From Bradyrhizobium_A sp052115025 (GTDB lineage: Bacteria; Pseudomonadota; Alphaproteobacteria; Rhizobiales; Xanthobacteraceae), in contig NZ_JBFRFW010000022.1 of the NCBI RefSeq assembly GCF_052115025.1, positions 24,854 to 88,853 of the forward strand: a stretch of DNA of 64,000 nt, in the 5' to 3' direction. Made by a program: the position numbers and the translations under genes. This document shows, piece after piece, positions 19,599 through 28,752 of this stretch. Numbering within the stretch: the first letter of the stretch is position 1; each line of letters starts with the position of its first letter. Under the pieces are notes generated by a model that saw only the letters and a list, made by a program, of their open reading frames with translations, was not told the origin of the DNA and did no database searches.

Positions 19599-20855
19599 TC
19601 ACGCCCACTCGCCGCCGCGCATCAGCGGCTCGCGCTGGCCATCGGCGGCGATGCCGTCGACGTCGATCTCGCCGGAACCGATCATCCAGTCGATGTGGAT
19701 CAGGCTGGTGTTGGCGCCCTTCTCCGCGAGTTCCGGCGGCGACAGCTTGTCGCCGTCACGGATGCACTTGGTGTAGGCCTGCCCGAGCGCGATGTGGCTC
19801 GCCGCGTTCTCGTCGAACAACGTGTTGTAGAACAGGATGCCGCTGTTCGAGATCGGCGACGAATGCGGCACCAGCGCCACCTCGCCGAGCCGCCGCGCGC
19901 CCTCGTCGGTCGCGAGCACCTTCGCCAGCACGTCGGCGCCGGTGCGCGCCTGCGACTCGACGATAGCACCGCCCTCGAACCGCACCGCGATATCCTGGAT
20001 CAGCGTGCCCTGATACGACAGCGGCTTGGTGCTGCGCACAATGCCGTCCACCCGCAGCCGGTGCGGCGTGGTGAACACCTCCTCGGTCGGGATGTTGGCG
20101 TTGCAGACGATGCCGTTCCTCGCGGTGGAGGCGCCGCCCTCCCACCAGTGGTCGTCGGCGAGGCCGACCGTCAGGTCGGTGCCCGGCCCGCGGAAATGCA
20201 GCGCCGCATAGCGCTTGCCGTTGAGATAGCCGGTGCGCTTGTCGAGCGCGGCGTTGTGCCGCGCCCACTCCGCGACCGGGTCAGTGCCATCGACACGCGA
20301 GGCGGCGAAGATCGCATCCCACAGCCGCGCCAGCGCGACCTCCGGCGGATCGTTCGGGAACACCGCCTGCGCCCAGGCCGGCGTCGCATAGGACACGATG
20401 CTCCAGTTGATGTCGAAATTGACGATCAGCTCGAGCGCCGGCTTGTACGCGGCCGAGCGCGCGCGATTGGCGCGCGCCACCCGCTGCGCATCCTGCTCCG
20501 ACAGCAGCGAGGGATCCTCGCCAACCACCGCGAGCCGCGCGGCGCCGTTACGGAACGCCGTGGCCATGCCGTCGTAAAGCCAGTTGCTCGCCTTGTCGAA
20601 GCTGCCGTCCGGCGCATAGCGGAAGCGCGACAGCGTCGCCTCGTCGTCCGAGAACAGCGTCGTGACCAGCGACGCACCGGCCTTGTAGGCCTGCGCGGTG
20701 ATCCGCCGCACCAGCGGCAGCGCATCGACCGGCGCGGTCATCACCAGCTCCTGGCCGGCGCGCAGCTGCAGCCCGACCCGGATGGCGACTTCGGCGAGGC
20801 GATCGAGGCGTTCGTCGTGAGAGAGCAGAGGCGTGCGGGCGGCTTCGATGGTCAT
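19599..20855 (-). CDS. M29 family aminopeptidase (aminopeptidase T/AmpS-like)
   Basis: Metalloenzyme of 418 residues, the usual length for M29. Visible family segments are the N-terminal LDRLAEVAIRVGLQLRAGQ, the metal-ligand region NIPTEEVFTTPH (about residues 258-269), and the C-terminal ISNSGILFYNTLFDENAASHIALG and NTSLIHIDWMIGSGEIDVDG. M29 peptidases remove N-terminal residues in a Co/Zn-dependent way. Cytoplasmic; no signal peptide. It is followed leftwards by the hydroxylase after about 120 bases, probably as a separate unit. Confidence 0.93.
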   Translation of the reverse strand: MTIEAARTPLLSHDERLDRLAEVAIRVGLQLRAGQELVMTAPVDALPLVRRITAQAYKAGASLVTTLFSDDEATLSRFRYAPDGSFDKASNWLYDGMATAFRNGAARLAVVGEDPSLLSEQDAQRVARANRARSAAYKPALELIVNFDINWSIVSYATPAWAQAVFPNDPPEVALARLWDAIFAASRVDGTDPVAEWARHNAALDKRTGYLNGKRYAALHFRGPGTDLTVGLADDHWWEGGASTARNGIVCNANIPTEEVFTTPHRLRVDGIVRSTKPLSYQGTLIQDIAVRFEGGAIVESQARTGADVLAKVLATDEGARRLGEVALVPHSSPISNSGILFYNTLFDENAASHIALGQAYTKCIRDGDKLSPPELAEKGANTSLIHIDWMIGSGEIDVDGIAADGQREPLMRGGEWA

Positions 20856-20893
20856 GGACGTTCTCTCGACCTTGAATGAGCGGTTGAAGCGAT

Positions 20894-21496
20894 TCAGGAT
20901 TTGCCGGTCTTGCCGCGCTCGGTGTCACTGGCCTCGGCGGTGGCGGGTTCCAGATGATAGCGCTTGACCAGCGGCATCTGCAGCATGGCGAAGATCATGG
21001 TCAGCGGCACCACGCCGAACGCCTTGAAGCTGACCCAGAAGTCCGTGCTCTGGGTCCGCCAGATCACCTCGTTGAGCACCGCCATGAACAGGAAGAACAG
21101 TGCCCAGCGCAGCGTCAGCTGACGCCAGCCCTCCGGGGTCAGGTTGAACACCTGGTCGAACATGATGGCGATGAAGGAGCGACCGAACAGCAGGCCGCCC
21201 CCGAGCGTCACCGCAAACAGGCCGTAGATGATGGTCGGCTTGACCTTGATGAAGGTCTCGTCGTGGAACACCAGCGTCAGCGTGCCGAACACCAGCACGA
21301 TGGCACCGGACACGAGGGTCATCAGCGGCACATGCCGCGTGACGATGTACGACGCCGCCATCGCCACAACGAAGGCAACCATGAAGGCGCCGGTGGCGAT
21401 GAACAGGTTTCCCTTGGCGTTGGCGATGAAGAACACCACCAGCGGACCGAGTTCGGTGGCGAGCTTGAACAGCGGATGCGGGACGTTCTTGTTCAT
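20894..21496 (-). CDS. yciB: Septation protein A / YciB family inner-membrane protein
   Basis: Membrane protein of 200 residues with about five helices. It starts MNKNVPHPLFKLATELGPLVVFFIAN, the conserved YciB/IspZ opening, and contains KVKPTIIYGLFAVTLGGGLLFGR and NEVIWRTQSTDFWVSFKAFG. YciB proteins affect envelope synthesis and septation. The position just downstream of ftsY on the same strand is shared by many alphaproteobacteria. The gap to ftsY is 70 bases, so they are probably one operon. Confidence 0.92.
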   Translation of the reverse strand: MNKNVPHPLFKLATELGPLVVFFIANAKGNLFIATGAFMVAFVVAMAASYIVTRHVPLMTLVSGAIVLVFGTLTLVFHDETFIKVKPTIIYGLFAVTLGGGLLFGRSFIAIMFDQVFNLTPEGWRQLTLRWALFFLFMAVLNEVIWRTQSTDFWVSFKAFGVVPLTMIFAMLQMPLVKRYHLEPATAEASDTERGKTGKS

Positions 21497-21566
21497 TGAT
21501 CGATTGCGCCTGTCATGAGCATGGTTTGGTCACCGGCCGCGGTGTGCCCGCCGCCGGTCGCGCCGG

Positions 21567-22508
21567 TCAGTCCCGTCCCGCGACCGCGCGGGCAAAATCC
21601 GCCGCGGTGAACGGAGCGAGATCGTCGACGCCCTCGCCGACCCCGATGAAATGGACCGGCAGCTTGTACTTCTCGGCGAGCGCCACCAGGATGCCGCCAC
21701 GCGCCGTGCCGTCCAGCTTGGTCATGACGAGACCGGTGACACCGGCCGTCTTCTGGAAGGCATCGACCTGCGACAGCGCGTTCTGGCCGACGGTGGCGTC
21801 GAGCACCAGCAGCACCGCGTGTGGCGCTGTGGCGTCGACCTTGCGCAGCACCCGCACCACCTTCTCGAGCTCGTTCATCAGCTCGGCCTTGTTCTGCAGC
21901 CGGCCGGCGGTATCGATCAGCAGGATATCGCGGCCGTCGGTCTTCGCCGCGGTCAGCGCGTCGAACGCCAGCCCCGCGGCGTCCGCGCCGTGCTCGCGCG
22001 CCACCACCGGCGCGCCGGTGCGCTCGCCCCAGATCTTGAGCTGCTCGATCGCCGCGGCGCGGAAGGTGTCGCCGGCGGCGAGCATCACCTTGCGGCCTTC
22101 CTGTGCGAACTTCGCCGCGAGCTTGCCGATGGTGGTGGTCTTGCCCGAACCGTTGACGCCGACCACCAGAATGACGAACGGCCTGTGCGCCCCATCGATC
22201 TCGAGCGGCTTCGCCACCGGCGCCAGCACCTTCTCGACCTCGGCGGCGACCACCGTCGTGACCTCGTCGGCCGAGATCGCCTTGTCGTAGCGGCCATGAC
22301 CGACCGCACCCGCGATCCGCGCCGCCACCTCGGTTCCGAGATCGGCGCGCAACAGCACGTCCTCGATGTCCTCGACCATGGCGCGGTCGAGCTTGCGCTT
22401 GGTGACGAGGTCGGCGACCGCGCTGCCGATCGAATTCGACGTCCGCTTCAGGCCGCTGGACAGCCGCCGCCACCAGCTCTGCTTGGGTTGCTCTGTGCTA
22501 TCGCTCAT
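21567..22508 (-). CDS. ftsY: Signal recognition particle receptor FtsY
   Basis: SRP GTPase of 313 residues that receives the Ffh-ribosome complex at the membrane. The order is a short N-terminal segment (SWWRRLSSGLKRTSNSIGSAV), the N domain, the G1 loop GVNGSGKTTTIGK (residues 117-129), DTFRAAAIEQL, DTAGRLQNK, TKLDGTARGG and the C-terminal GVGEGVDDLAPF. It lacks the long acidic A domain of E. coli FtsY, as is usual in alphaproteobacteria. Its partner ffh is at 29473. Confidence 0.97.
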   Translation of the reverse strand: MSDSTEQPKQSWWRRLSSGLKRTSNSIGSAVADLVTKRKLDRAMVEDIEDVLLRADLGTEVAARIAGAVGHGRYDKAISADEVTTVVAAEVEKVLAPVAKPLEIDGAHRPFVILVVGVNGSGKTTTIGKLAAKFAQEGRKVMLAAGDTFRAAAIEQLKIWGERTGAPVVAREHGADAAGLAFDALTAAKTDGRDILLIDTAGRLQNKAELMNELEKVVRVLRKVDATAPHAVLLVLDATVGQNALSQVDAFQKTAGVTGLVMTKLDGTARGGILVALAEKYKLPVHFIGVGEGVDDLAPFTAADFARAVAGRD

Positions 22509-22560
22509 GATCCCGCCGTGTTAGCCGTTTCCCGGACCAAACGAAAGTCACCATTCCTCC

Positions 22561-23280
22561 ATGGATACACCGCAGCTCACCCCGGAACAGATCCAGGCCC
22601 GCGTGCTTCATCGCGACGGCCTCATGCTGGTGATCGACAAGCCGGCGGGAATTCCGGTGCATCGCGGCCCCAAGGGCGGGCCGAACCTGGAAGCGTCGTT
22701 CGATGCCCTGCGTTTCGGCCTGCCACGCCCGCCGGTGCTGGCGCACCGGCTCGACCGCGACACCTCGGGCTGCCTGGTTTTGGGGCGGCATCGCAAAGCC
22801 ACGGCGTCGCTCGGCCTGCTGTTCAAGCACAGCAAGGTGACGAAAACTTATTGGGCCGTGGTCGAGGGCGGCCCGACCGATGATGCCGGCGAGATCGACA
22901 TCGCGCTGGCGCCGCGCAGCGAGGAGCGCGGCTGGTGGCAGAAACCGGATCCCGCCGGCCTGCCGTCGCAGACGACCTGGCGGGTGCGCGGCCGCAGCGA
23001 CAATCTGACATGGCTGGAGCTCGAACCGATCACCGGCCGCACCCATCAGTTGCGCGTGCATTGTGCGGCGATGGGCTGGCCGATCGTCGGCGACAATATT
23101 TATGGCAACGGCCCGCGCTTCGGCGAGCCGTCGCTGCACCTGCATGCCCGCGCCATTGTCATCCCGCTGTCGAAGAACAAGCCGCCGGTCGAAGTCGTCG
23201 CGCCGGTGCCGGCCCATCTGCAGGAACGGCTCAAGGCGTGCGGCTGGACGGACGCGCTGGAGCCAGCACCCAGCGCCTGA
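22561..23280 (+). CDS. RluA-family RNA pseudouridine synthase
   Basis: Enzyme of 239 residues that isomerises uridine to pseudouridine in RNA. The catalytic motif HRLDRDTSG is at residues 62-70 (catalytic Asp 65). DKPAGIPVHRGPKGG (26-40), KTYWAVVEG and ITGRTHQLRVH (about 161-171) complete the family pattern. No S4 domain precedes it, so it resembles RluA more than RluC/D; the target RNA is not certain. It is divergent from ftsY across 52 bases. Its last 50 bases overlap the convergent 2H phosphoesterase gene. Confidence 0.9.
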   Translation: MDTPQLTPEQIQARVLHRDGLMLVIDKPAGIPVHRGPKGGPNLEASFDALRFGLPRPPVLAHRLDRDTSGCLVLGRHRKATASLGLLFKHSKVTKTYWAVVEGGPTDDAGEIDIALAPRSEERGWWQKPDPAGLPSQTTWRVRGRSDNLTWLELEPITGRTHQLRVHCAAMGWPIVGDNIYGNGPRFGEPSLHLHARAIVIPLSKNKPPVEVVAPVPAHLQERLKACGWTDALEPAPSA

Positions 23281-23776
23281 GCGACGTCACCGGCACGAAC
23301 TCAGCAAGCTCGGCAATCTCACAACGTCCAGCGAACGAACCCCAGTACTGCTCGAACAGCTGCCGCGCCAATTGCAGCGAGGTCGGCGAGAGCCCCGTCG
23401 CCAGCGTGACATGCGGTGTAAAGGCATGCGGCTGGTAGTCCGGCCGCACCGCGCCAGGCAGGGCCGCCACCACCTCGGCCTGCAGCTGCCGCAGCTCGGC
23501 GGATTCGGCGAGTGCGGCGAAGATCACGCCGCTCGCCGCGAAGGTCTCAACGACGGTCAGCGCGACGTCGATCACCGACCGGCCGGCGAACAGCTGCTCC
23601 AGCGCATGCTCGGCCGCGGCGACATCGAGCTGATCACAGACCGCGAGCGTGAGGTGCGGCGCATAGCCGAGTTCGAGCATCGAACGCGACAACCCGGTGG
23701 CGGCGAGCAATTGCCAATGCCAGCGAATCCTGTCCGCGGCGTTGTCGTCGAGCAGCAGGCTGATCGCGTAAGCCAT
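23231..23776 (-). CDS. 2'-5' RNA ligase family (2H phosphoesterase) protein
   Basis: Protein of 181 residues with two separated 2H motifs, APHLTLAVCD (about residues 38-47) and TPHVTLATG (about 118-126), the paired catalytic His-x-Thr of the 2H phosphoesterase superfamily. It is more diverged than the ThpR copy at 1-413. It sits 11 bases downstream of mtaB on the same strand and is probably co-transcribed. The C-terminus overlaps the end of the convergent pseudouridine synthase by 50 bases. The neighbourhood of tRNA- and RNA-modification genes suggests an RNA-end substrate; that is inference. Confidence 0.8.
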   Translation of the reverse strand: MAYAISLLLDDNAADRIRWHWQLLAATGLSRSMLELGYAPHLTLAVCDQLDVAAAEHALEQLFAGRSVIDVALTVVETFAASGVIFAALAESAELRQLQAEVVAALPGAVRPDYQPHAFTPHVTLATGLSPTSLQLARQLFEQYWGSFAGRCEIAELAEFVPVTSLRRWVLAPARPSSRTP

Positions 23777-23787
23777 CCTTCAGACCT

Positions 23788-25059
23788 TCAGGCGGCGCGC
23801 AGCCGGGCGCCGTCATGCCCGGAGATGGTCAGCGGCCGGATCGTGCCGGGTGTCGCGCCGGTGATCGCGACCGGCAGGAAGTGCTCGGTGCGGCCCTGGC
23901 TCGCGCTCTCGATCAGCACGGTACGGGTCATGCCGACATCGGCGGCGAGCCGGCGGCCGAGCGCATGATCGCCCGCCTCGCGCAGCCGCCGCGCGCGGTC
24001 GCGGATGGCGCGACCCTCGACCTGCGGCATCCGCGCCGCCGGGGTGCCCGGACGCGGCGAGTAGGGAAACACATGCAGGAAGGTGAGGTCGCAGGCGTCG
24101 ACGAGGTCGAGCGAGCGCGCGAACATCGCCTCGGTCTCGGTCGGGAAGCCTGCGATGATGTCGGCGCCGAACACCATGTCGGGCCGCAGCCGCCGCACCT
24201 GGGCGCAGAACGCGACCGCATCGGCATGGGAGTGCCGCCGCTTCATGCGCTTGAGGATCAGATCATCGCCCGCCTGCAGCGACAGGTGCAGGTGCGGCAT
24301 CAGCCGCGCGTCGTCGGCAATGGCGTCGAGCAGGTCGCGGTCGGCCTCGATCGAATCGATCGAGGAGATGCGCAGCCGCCGCAGCTCCGGCACGTGGCGC
24401 AGGATCTGCTTCGTCAGCGAGCCGAGCTTCGGCGTGCCCGGCAGGTCCGCGCCATAGCTCGTGAGGTCGACCCCGGTGAGCACGATCTCGGCATGGCCGG
24501 CCGCGACCAGCGTGCGCACCTGATCGACCACCGCGCCCATCGGCACCGAGCGCGAATTGCCGCGGCCGAACGGAATGATGCAGAATGTGCAGCGATGGTC
24601 GCAGCCGTTCTGCACCTGCACGAAGGCGCGCGGCTGGCCGGCGCCAAAACCGTCGACGAGATGCGGCGCCATCTCGCGCACCGCCATGATGTCGGACACC
24701 GCGATCTTCGGCGCCGCCGCGACACCGAATGCGGGCGCTGCGAACGCTGCGCGGGTCGCGCGCCAGGCGGACGCTTGCATCTTGTCGTCGTTGCCGAGTA
24801 CCCGGTCGACCTCGGCCATGGCGGCGAACATCGGCCCTTGCGTCTGTGCGGCGCAACCGGTGACGACGATGCGGGCCTGCGGCCGCGCGCGCTTGAGCTT
24901 GCGGATGTGCTGGCGCGCCTGCGCCACCGCCTCGTTGGTCACGGCACAGGTATTGACCACGATGGTGTCGGCGAGGCCCGCACCGGCCGCCTCGCGGCGA
25001 ATCACCTCGGATTCGAACGCGTTGAGGCGGCAGCCGAACGTGACGACGTCGATGGTCAT
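23788..25059 (-). CDS. mtaB: tRNA t6A37 methylthiotransferase MtaB
   Basis: Radical-SAM enzyme of 423 residues that adds a methylthio group to t6A37 in tRNA. The N-terminal MTTase domain carries Cys 10, Cys 38 and Cys 69 (TFGCRLN, NTCAVTN, TGCAAQ) for the auxiliary cluster. The radical-SAM motif NGCDHRCTFC has Cys 153, 157 and 160. HLHLSLQAGDD and GADIIAGFPTE follow, and the C-terminus is a TRAM-like region. It lies directly after dapF (13 bases), an arrangement common in Rhizobiales. Confidence 0.95.
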   Translation of the reverse strand: MTIDVVTFGCRLNAFESEVIRREAAGAGLADTIVVNTCAVTNEAVAQARQHIRKLKRARPQARIVVTGCAAQTQGPMFAAMAEVDRVLGNDDKMQASAWRATRAAFAAPAFGVAAAPKIAVSDIMAVREMAPHLVDGFGAGQPRAFVQVQNGCDHRCTFCIIPFGRGNSRSVPMGAVVDQVRTLVAAGHAEIVLTGVDLTSYGADLPGTPKLGSLTKQILRHVPELRRLRISSIDSIEADRDLLDAIADDARLMPHLHLSLQAGDDLILKRMKRRHSHADAVAFCAQVRRLRPDMVFGADIIAGFPTETEAMFARSLDLVDACDLTFLHVFPYSPRPGTPAARMPQVEGRAIRDRARRLREAGDHALGRRLAADVGMTRTVLIESASQGRTEHFLPVAITGATPGTIRPLTISGHDGARLRAA

Positions 25060-25072
25060 CTCATGCCAGATT

Positions 25073-25945
25073 TCACGCCAGGTTGGCGAACAGCGCCGGA
25101 TCGAACCGGCCCTCGAACTCGAAATCGGCAGCGCCGGTCATCAGCACGTGATCGTCGCCCTCGCGCCATTCGATCACGAGGTCGCCGCCCGGCAGCGTGA
25201 TCCTCACCTTGCGGTTGGCACGCCGCAGCCGCGCGGCCGCGACAGCGGTGGCGCAGGCGGCGGAGCCGCAGGCCTTGGTGAGGCCGACGCCGCGCTCCCA
25301 GGTGCGGATCACGATATGGTCGCGATCGACGACATCGGCGAGCGTGATGTTGGCCCGCTCGGGAAAGATCGGGTGGTTTTCCAGCAGCGGCCCGAAACGG
25401 CCGAGGTCATAGGCGTTGACGTCCTCGACCCAGAAGATGGCATGGGGATTACCCATGCTGACCACCGACGGGGTGTGCAGCACCGGCGCATCGATCGGGC
25501 CGATCTGCAGCTCGATGGCGCGGGTGTCGCGGAACTCCTCGGCGAGCGGAATGTCCTTCCAGCCGAGCCGCGGCGCTCCCATGTCGACGGTGTAGGTGCC
25601 CGGGGCCGGCCCTTGCCAGCAGTTCAGCAGGCCCGCCCGGGTCTGGAACGTCAGCGCGCTCTTGCCGGTCGCCTCGAACACGCGCCGCGCGACACAGCGC
25701 ATGCCATTGCCGCACGCCGCCGCCTCCGAGCCGTCGTTGTTGTAGATGCGGATGAACGCTTCCGTGCCCTGCAGCTGCGGCGGCATCAGCACCATCAACT
25801 GGTCGTAGGGCACGCCGGCCGGCGCCGCGATCGCCCGCGCCTCCGCCGCGCTGACCGCAACAGCCGAATCGCGCAGGTCGAGGACGACGATCTCGTTGCC
25901 GATGCCGTTCATCTTGACGAAGCTGTGGTTGGCGAGCGCGCTCAT
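25073..25945 (-). CDS. dapF: Diaminopimelate epimerase
   Basis: Enzyme of 290 residues converting LL- to meso-diaminopimelate for lysine and peptidoglycan. The two catalytic cysteines are visible: AAACGNGMRCV (Cys 78) and TKACGSAACAT (Cys 226). The N-terminal KMNGIGNEIVVLDLR and NNDGSEAAACG are characteristic. First gene of the leftward run dapF-mtaB-2H protein. The promoter should lie in the 214-base gap to the divergent secreted protein at 26160. Confidence 0.96.
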   Translation of the reverse strand: MSALANHSFVKMNGIGNEIVVLDLRDSAVAVSAAEARAIAAPAGVPYDQLMVLMPPQLQGTEAFIRIYNNDGSEAAACGNGMRCVARRVFEATGKSALTFQTRAGLLNCWQGPAPGTYTVDMGAPRLGWKDIPLAEEFRDTRAIELQIGPIDAPVLHTPSVVSMGNPHAIFWVEDVNAYDLGRFGPLLENHPIFPERANITLADVVDRDHIVIRTWERGVGLTKACGSAACATAVAAARLRRANRKVRITLPGGDLVIEWREGDDHVLMTGAADFEFEGRFDPALFANLA

Positions 25946-26159
25946 GACATCCCTTGGGGCGCCCGCAATCAGGCGCTGCTGGGCCTCTATATGGCGAAGA
26001 CGGCCGCACTTGGCCAGTCCCGGCGGATTCCGCCGCGGGCTCGCGGCGACGGCCTGCTTTTTGCCGCCATGTTGTCATGACATATCTGTCATGGGACGAG
26101 GGCGCAGTTCACATGATAGGGTCCGCCGCCATTCGGCACGCCATCTGGGGAGACATGGA

Positions 26160-26999
26160 ATGAACCGCGCCCGCCTACGTCATCTTGCACTCACCACGCT
26201 GGTGCCGGCCGCGGCGATATCCCTCAGTCTGACCGCGGGCTGGGCCCAGTCGCCGCCCGCGACGCCGGCCTCCCCGCCGGCCGCAACCCCCGCGCCCGCC
26301 ACACCTGCCGTGACGCCCCCGGCGGACAAGCCTGCCACGCCTGCGGCCGGCGCTGCCGCCACACCAGCCGCCCCTGCGACCCCGCCCGCAGCGCCGGCAG
26401 CCGGGACCGCGCCGCCGGCCCCTGCCGCATCCGCGCCTGCCCCGACACCGGCCACACCACCCGCCGCCCAGGCCCCCGCATCGCCGCCGGCCACCGTCCA
26501 GATTCCTGCTCCGTCGCCCGCCGAGAAGGTGCAGGTCGCCGATCCGTTCGGCGAGGAAACGACGCTGACGCCGAAGACCGTGGTGATGATCAAGGGCAAG
26601 GCGAACTGGGATTCCGCCTTCGACACCCTGATCGACTCGCTGAAGTCGCTGACCTCCACCCTCGACAAGCAGGGCGTCAAGCCGACCGGCTCGGCGCTGA
26701 TCGTCTACACCTCAACCGACGACACCGGCTTCTCCTTCCTTGCCGAGCTTCCGGTCGACCAGGAGCCGAAGGGCCTGCCGAAGGACGTCACCGTCGGCAA
26801 ATCGCCGGACGGCAAGGTGCTGAAGTTCGTCCATCGCGGTTCCTACGACAACATGGACAACACCTACGAGGCGATCACCAACCACCTCGACGACAAGCGG
26901 CTGGAAGCCAAGGACACCTTCATTGAAGAGTATGTCACCGATCCGCTGAAGACGGCGGAAGACAAGCTCGTCATCAACGTTTTCGTCCCCCTGAAGTGA
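26160..26999 (+). CDS. Secreted protein with Pro/Ala linker and GyrI-like effector-binding domain
   Basis: Protein of 279 residues. A signal peptide (residues 1-30, ending SLTAGWAQ) leads into a low-complexity Pro/Ala/Thr linker of about 85 residues. A globular C-terminal domain follows (TLTPKTVVMIKGKANWDSAFDTLIDSL ... KFVHRGSYDNMDNTYEAITNHL ... EEYVTDPLKT) that matches the GyrI-like / AraC effector-binding fold. That fold normally binds small ligands inside regulators in the cytoplasm; here it appears to be exported on a flexible tether. The next secreted gene starts 11 bases downstream, so the two are likely co-transcribed. Confidence 0.75.
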   Translation: MNRARLRHLALTTLVPAAAISLSLTAGWAQSPPATPASPPAATPAPATPAVTPPADKPATPAAGAAATPAAPATPPAAPAAGTAPPAPAASAPAPTPATPPAAQAPASPPATVQIPAPSPAEKVQVADPFGEETTLTPKTVVMIKGKANWDSAFDTLIDSLKSLTSTLDKQGVKPTGSALIVYTSTDDTGFSFLAELPVDQEPKGLPKDVTVGKSPDGKVLKFVHRGSYDNMDNTYEAITNHLDDKRLEAKDTFIEEYVTDPLKTAEDKLVINVFVPLK

Positions 27000-27010
27000 G
27001 TGCCCCACAC

Positions 27011-27736
27011 ATGACGCGTTCGACCTCCCTCCCGCTCGCCCTGCTCTGCGCCGCGGCCCTGTCCGGCGCGACGGGATTTGCGACCGCCGCCCGCGCGGAC
27101 AGCGTGCCGCCGCCCTCGATCACGGTCAGCGGCGACGCCACGCTGTCGGTGGTGCCCGACCGTGCGGAGATCGACGGCGGCGTGACCACCGAGGCGAAGA
27201 CCGCGCGCGAGGCGGCGGACGCCAACAACAAGGCGATGGCCGGTGTGCTGGCGGCGCTGAAGGCGTCCGGCATCGCCGACAACGACATCCAGACCTCGCG
27301 CCTGTCGCTGCAGCCGCAGAGCACGGCGAACCGCAACGGCAATGGCCCGGTACAGATCACCGGCTACCGCGCCACCAACCGCGTAACGCTGACGCTGCGC
27401 GACGTCACCAAGGTGGCCGGCGCCATCGATGCGCTGGTCGGCGCCGGCGCCAACGAGATCAGCGGCATCAGCTTCTCGGTGTCGCAGGCCTCCAAGCTGC
27501 TCGACGACGCCCGCGCCCGTGCGATCGCCGATGCCCGCCGCAAGGCCGAGATCTACGCCAAGGCGGCCAATGTCACGCTGGGCGAACCGCTCAGCATTGC
27601 CGAGGAAGGCGCGCCCGGGCCGGTGCCGATGTACGCGCGCAAGATGGCGGCCGATGTCGCCGCGACCCCGGTGGCGCCGGGCTCCGAGACGCTGCGCATC
27701 GCCGTCAGCGTCTCCTACGCCATCAAGCCGCAGTAA
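27011..27736 (+). CDS. SIMPL domain (DUF541) periplasmic protein
   Basis: Protein of about 241 residues with a signal peptide (MTRSTSLPLALLCAAAL...ARA). The SIMPL/DUF541 fold follows: ITVSGDATLSVVPDRAEIDGGV, TSRLSLQPQ, ITGYRATNRVTLTLRD, ISFSVSQASKLLDDARARAIADARRKAEIYAKAA. Members are exported or outer-membrane-associated and include E. coli YggE, linked to oxidative-stress protection. An in-frame GTG at 26996 would overlap the preceding stop (GTGA), but ATG 27011 sits naturally before the signal peptide. Confidence 0.87.
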   Translation: MTRSTSLPLALLCAAALSGATGFATAARADSVPPPSITVSGDATLSVVPDRAEIDGGVTTEAKTAREAADANNKAMAGVLAALKASGIADNDIQTSRLSLQPQSTANRNGNGPVQITGYRATNRVTLTLRDVTKVAGAIDALVGAGANEISGISFSVSQASKLLDDARARAIADARRKAEIYAKAANVTLGEPLSIAEEGAPGPVPMYARKMAADVAATPVAPGSETLRIAVSVSYAIKPQ

Positions 27737-27777
27737 GGCCTGCCCGCCACGACAGCGCGCCGGCCGCGGCCGGCGCG

Positions 27778-28752
27778 TCAGATCATGACCACCTCGCCCG
27801 GCTTCAGCGCACGAAACCGCTCGCGCGGCACGCCAGCCGCGTCGAGCGCGAGGTCGAGCTGCTCGGCCGGCTCGACGATCGGCTCGTCGGTGAGCTGGAA
27901 CGTGCCGTGGTGATGGGCGAGCGCCTGTTCGGCGCCGCAATCAGCCAGCGCCCTGACCGCATCTTCCGGGTTCATGTGCTGGTCGCGCATGAACCAGCGC
28001 GGCTCATAGGCGCCGATCGGTAGCAGCGCGATGCGCAAGGATCCGTGGCGCTCGCGCACGCGGCGGAAATGCACGCCGTCGCCATAGCCGGAATCGCCGA
28101 CCGCATAGACCTTGCCCGCCGGCGTCTCCAGCACGAAACTCGCCCACAGCGCGCGGTTGCGGTCGAACAGGCCGCGCGCGGTCCAGTGCCGTGTCGCCAC
28201 GAGATGCACCGCGACGCCGGCACCGAGATGCACCCGATCGCCCCAGTCATAGGCCTCGGCGCGGATCGCCCGGTCATGCGCGCGCATGGTCAGGTCGTTG
28301 CCGAGCGGCGTGATCACCCGCGGCGCATGCGCGGCGTTCAGCCGCGACAGCGTGACGAGATCGAGATGGTCGTAGTGGCCGTGCGACACCAGCACCACGT
28401 CGATCGGCGGCAGTGCTGTAAACGCGATACCCGGATCATTGACCCGCTTCGGCCCCAGCGACTTGAACGGCGAGGCGCGCTCCGACCACACCGGATCGAC
28501 GAGGATGTTGAGCCCACCGGCCTGGATCAGCCACGACGCGTGGCCGACGAACGAAAACCGCGCCGCCGCGCCATTGATCCGCGCCGGCGGCGTATCGCTG
28601 AATGGCGACGGATGCCAGGCCGGCCATGGCGCCGGCTTGCGGGTGCGCTGCCATTGCCAGACCTCGCGCAGCCGTTTCGGCGGACTGCCGTGGGGATCGA
28701 AGAAATGCCTGCCGTTGAAATGGTCGGTGACGGGGCCCTGGTAACGCGGCAT
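27778..28752 (-). CDS. Metallo-beta-lactamase-fold hydrolase (NAPE-PLD/UlaG-like)
   Basis: Protein of 324 residues. It starts MPRYQGPVTDHFNGRHFFDPHG, resembling N-acyl-phosphatidylethanolamine phospholipase D-like proteins. Metal-binding motifs follow: FVGHASWLIQ, LVDPVWSERASP, SHGHYDHLD (about residue 123), TRHW, AVGDSGYGDG, LPIGAYEPRWFMRDQHMNPEDAV and LAHHHGTFQLTDE. It is probably a phosphodiesterase acting on lipids, although this subgroup is poorly characterised in bacteria. The frame is open upstream, but the MPRYQ start is a family feature. Confidence 0.85.
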   Translation of the reverse strand: MPRYQGPVTDHFNGRHFFDPHGSPPKRLREVWQWQRTRKPAPWPAWHPSPFSDTPPARINGAAARFSFVGHASWLIQAGGLNILVDPVWSERASPFKSLGPKRVNDPGIAFTALPPIDVVLVSHGHYDHLDLVTLSRLNAAHAPRVITPLGNDLTMRAHDRAIRAEAYDWGDRVHLGAGVAVHLVATRHWTARGLFDRNRALWASFVLETPAGKVYAVGDSGYGDGVHFRRVRERHGSLRIALLPIGAYEPRWFMRDQHMNPEDAVRALADCGAEQALAHHHGTFQLTDEPIVEPAEQLDLALDAAGVPRERFRALKPGEVVMI

